From positions 658,757 through 722,756 of the forward strand of contig MU006099.1 of assembly GCA_010093705.1 (NCBI GenBank): a stretch of 64,000 nt of DNA. Direction: 5' to 3'. The DNA is from Patellaria atrata CBS 101060. Lineage: Eukaryota; Ascomycota; Dothideomycetes; Patellariales; Patellariaceae. Position numbers and translations under genes: made by a program. The notes under the pieces were generated by a model. That model worked only from the letters and a program-made list of their open reading frames with translations. It did no database searches and was not told the origin of the DNA. Shown here in pieces: positions 60,665 to 64,000 of this stretch. Numbering within the stretch: position 1 is the stretch's first letter; every line of letters begins with the position of its first letter.

Positions 60665-63085
60665 CTAACGTAGTGCGCCCATCGCACGACGGAACGTCTC
60701 CTGACCAGATTCTAACATTTTCTTCTGGCTCTCCAGGTATGTACGCCGTTCTGTCACCTCTGGGCGCTGTGCTGCCACGAATGAAACTTCTTCTTCGCTC
60801 ATGCCGGCGACAATAAGCGGAGATATGATGTTGTCTGCGAGAGCATTAATCAAGTGGCGTTCAATGACTTGCTTTGCGACCACGTTGATAAAGTACTTTT
60901 GTTCGTCCTATTATTGTTGTTAGTGTACTAGATTCCAAAGGCAGGCGGAAATGCTTACTTTGAAATACGCTTTTTGGCTGTCGAGTGCTTCCTCAGCAGA
61001 GAAGTGGTCCATATCCAGCTGTAAGTGGTCCGATTCCAAGTTTGCCTTCAATGCCTGAAAATTGGCGTAAGTATAGAGATTGCCTGTGTCCTTACCGGTG
61101 TTTGTCGCCTTATTTACGGCTTGCATTAAGGAGTCTTGGAACCTCTTTTGGCGCTTTTTCTGGAGCGTCGTTTTATAATAATGGTTATAGGTTATTGGGT
61201 GAAGACTTTTGTCCGCAACGATACGCTTGAGCTCTTCGCAACAATTTGAGTACATCTGCTTAAGAGCTTCCCCAATCTTAAGGGTCCAGATTCGGGAAGC
61301 AATATCTTCGTCGGCGCAATGTTCCAAAACCAGACTTACAAACTGATTGCACGCACCGTAAACACGATCGATGTGTGTCATCGCTATAGCCTCCCACGGT
61401 TCGGATTGCTCCCAAAATAGCTGATTGATGAGCAGAGGATTGAAGTTTCCGGGAAGTTCACGGCCTCGGGAGCGTTCAAGGATCTTAAGGACCCATTCCA
61501 CTGCCTTATGACGAGTGAGAGACTTAGGAATGTGATTGTCGGATTCGTTACGAAATCTGACCATGGGGTCGGTTTCCCCAGCATCATTTTTGTCTGATTT
61601 AGAGGAATTGTCGCTGAATCGCTCCCAAGTCTCCTTAAGGGGTTCCTTTGTCTTTTCTTTTTCTCCTCTAAAACTTGAATCTTGCAGAGGCCTTGGAGAT
61701 TCTGCACGTGCTACCGATTCCTCCGTCCTCTCGCCCTTCTTTCCTATACAGTCCTCCAAAATCTTGAATTTGTGGCCTCGGCTCCGCATATCCTTAGCAA
61801 ACTGAAGGTTCAGATACTGTGCAACAGCTCGCAAACGTTTAGTATTGTCAATACTATCGATCGGACTCTTTGTCTTCACCCCTCCGAAGAATGTACTCTC
61901 ATAGTGTCCACTGACAGCACTTTTAATGATGTCATGAATATGGATTGAGATACCCATGAGGAATTGGCGTTGCTCAGTGGTTGTCGCCCTCTGTGGGCCT
62001 AATCCAGAGAGTAACTCTTTAGTTTCCGATAATTTTTGTTCCAACTCTTTCTTGAGCCCAGGAAGCTCCTTCTTGAGATGATTGTTCAGCAGTCTACTAA
62101 GCCTTGTTCGAAGACTACCGATGCCCACCCGATCGCGTGGTAACTGAGCGTACCGCCCTCTTGAAAAAAAAGACAATTCTGCTTCGTTGCGTTCGTTGAA
62201 GGTAAGTTGGTGTTCATCATCCCCACGGTTTTTCAACATATGCCACCCTAGTTCAAAATAGACATCCCGGTTCTGAGCAAGGTCGAGCCAGTCTTGTTCA
62301 TTTTGAGAACCTTCTCGTAGGAAATCCGGCTTGGTGATGATACCTAGGGTGCGAGTTCCGTTAAGATCGACTTTACGGCACTTGTCTAAGATGATCTGAT
62401 TCGCGTAATCATTCTTGGCTGAGATGACTGCAAGAATGATTGTCCGTTTGTTTGCGATGTAATCTTGTACGAGACTGTGGATCAGTTTCACGTCTTGCTT
62501 AGTTTGAGATTTGTTCTCAGAATGGATAAGACCGGGTAAGTCGACTAAAGTTAGTTGTGGACGGTCGGGTCCACAAATTTCAATGCTCAGCACATCTCTA
62601 GCAAATGCCCTGGTAGTTGCCGACTCAGGCTGGTCCAAACCCATTTCCTTTGTGGCATCTTCGATGAGTTGGGGAAGGATGGAGAAATCCTCAAGCGTTT
62701 TTGACCAAGATCTCAATCGGACTTGTTCGTTTTCCGGACGATTCTTATCAGGTGTGATTTTTGTTGTGATAGAAGCGGTGTGATCACGTCTCAGGATGAT
62801 CTCAGTCGCAAAACGAGTGCAAAGATTCTCTTTACGAGGGAATGGGATCTCTGTAATCGCTTCTAGAACTGAGCTCTTACCACTTGACTGATCACCACAG
62901 ACGACCACTTGCGGGAGCTGAAGAACGTTGCTGAGACCGTTTCGGCGCAGTTTATCCACAACATCAAGAGTTTTTCTCTGACCAGCATCTTGAAGCGCGT
63001 CCAAAGAAGAAGTGGTGATATTCTCCACGTTAACGGGAGAGCCAGTCCGCTGGCTTTTTGACGGAGGTACATTCGTTTCAACCAT
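60665..63085 (-). CDS. Dynamin-family GTPase, Mx-like, no PH domain
   Basis: Large self-assembling GTPase. Two exons, 63085-60959 and 60907-60665, joined after YFK, give 789 residues. G1 GDQSSGKSSV (about 64-73), the switch-I Thr in LCTRFATEI, G3 DLPGL and G4 TKPD are intact. The stalk follows (VGIGSLRTRLSRLLNNHL, ELPGNFNPLLINQLFWEQ) and the C-terminal exon is a GED (YFINVVAKQVIERHLINALAD...FRRAMGALR). There is no PH or proline-rich domain, as in Mx proteins and many fungal dynamin-like paralogues. A charged, disordered insertion of about 60 residues (GERTEESVARAESPRP...DAGETDP) interrupts the stalk. It is distinct from Vps1 and Dnm1. The role is not predictable; membrane remodelling is the family default. 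Confidence 0.92.
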
Positions 63086-64000
63086 GTTGAGGTGAGGCCG
63101 TTGCTTAATGATGAACGAACGGTTGATGAGAGGAGAAGAAAGTATGAGGCGATGTGGAAGTGGAAATAGTAAATGTGGTCGATTGTGAGGTCTAAATCAC
63201 TGAACTGAAGAGAACATATCTATGACTGCAAGACAACTCTTCTTAAATAGAAGATAGGAATCCGGACAAATAAAATCAAATTTAACAATAGTTAAACACC
63301 TAAACACAAACGAAACCTTCGTGTGTAAACTGTTACAAACAGAATGCGTAGCAAAATATCATCTACACGTGAAATAAAACCTATGACATGGGAAAACGGT
63401 GGATGTAAAATTGTGACACAGCGAGTGTTTCTGTCCGCTCCCGTCTCTTCACGGATAGTAGCATGGGCACATGAACATCATGCTCTCGATTTGCCATTCC
63501 TGAGCGAGCGTTTACTTCAACTGTACAGTGTACAGTATACAAGATGGTATACCTCTTATGAAGCGTTTCTCACTTACGATATATCCTAGTTAAGGAAGAA
63601 TATATCATTGGGACTAGTATCTCTCAAGCTCATTTCAGCATAATTTGAAGCAATTTCACGATTAGAATCTTTGGACGGAAATCCAAATGTGTACTGTACC
63701 AGTACTGCATCATAGGCCAAAACCTGACTAAACTCGAAAATTAATGAGATGACAACGGATACCGCCCTGATCTTTGCGTGCTGTTACGGTGGAAATCCGA
63801 ATGAATGTTCTTCATAGCCTGAAGCGAAAATGGAATTGAATATAGGGTAAGAAGGCGCTTCCACTCGAATATGAACATAACATTACATTAGCCATAACAT
63901 AAATAGTACCTATGGTTACGGCACTGTCACATCGTCTTGGTAAATCTTGTTAGAAATTATTGAGAGAAATTATTGCTCCCCTCACCTAAAGCATACCATC
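63086..64000. other. Right-hand flank, no gene seen
   Basis: Promoter side of the dynamin gene. Contains GTACAGTA (63530-63537) and TACTGTAC (63692-63699). An open frame at 63344-63589 has no motif. No partial gene recognised at the right edge. Confidence 0.45.

Overview
The window is nuclear DNA of a filamentous ascomycete (Pezizomycotina). The genes are eukaryotic and compact, with many short introns (about 45-70 nt, GTRNGT donors, YAG acceptors). They encode fungal hallmarks: a PDR-type ABC transporter, a Zn2Cys6 transcription factor, Icp55, Atg12, Tfb3, Dbf4 and an ATP-type PEP carboxykinase. Protein style and intron habit fit a leotiomycete, but that placement is a low-confidence inference. 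I saw no rRNA, tRNA, CRISPR array or intact transposon.

Layout. 0-20 kb is gene-dense: the 3' end of an unknown gene (+), a URI/Bud27 prefoldin-like protein (-), TFIIH subunit Tfb3 (+, divergent from URI over 167 bp), deadenylase subunit Pan2 (-), PEP carboxykinase (-) and a full-size PDR ABC transporter (-). 20-24 kb holds a class III (SIRT5-type) sirtuin (-) diverging from mitochondrial peptidase Icp55 (+). 24-31.2 kb is a 7-kb gene-poor tract with an 18-bp minisatellite, short palindromic motifs and one doubtful ORF. 31-42 kb carries an STK32/YANK-like AGC kinase (+), a Ubc8-like E2 (-), ketopantoate hydroxymethyltransferase (+), Atg12 (-) and Dbf4 (-). 43-50 kb is looser: an SDR reductase (-) and a Moco-sulfurase-like aminotransferase without a MOSC domain (-). 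50-63 kb holds an ABCG half-transporter (+), hydroxyacid-oxoacid transhydrogenase (+), a C2HC plus Zn2Cys6 transcription factor (+), an SLC35/triose-phosphate-translocator-like membrane protein (-) and an Mx-like dynamin GTPase (-).

How the genes relate. Most are unrelated housekeeping genes. A loose carbon-metabolism theme exists: PEP carboxykinase carries a perfect ATTCGG-N7-CCGAAT palindrome (the AcuK/AcuM-type CGG-N7-CCG core) just upstream of its first ATG, and the Ubc8-type E2 belongs to the family that in yeast serves the GID ligase that removes gluconeogenic enzymes. I see no convincing biosynthetic cluster or new defence system. The most unusual points are a 273-nt, stop-free, multiple-of-three intron in PEPCK, a zinc finger split by a 402-nt intron, 28-nt and 33-nt microexons, and the minisatellite.

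For most genes the exon joins were worked out by hand from splice consensus and frame, and the lengths given sum to whole codons. Where only the outer limits are firm, the entry says so.
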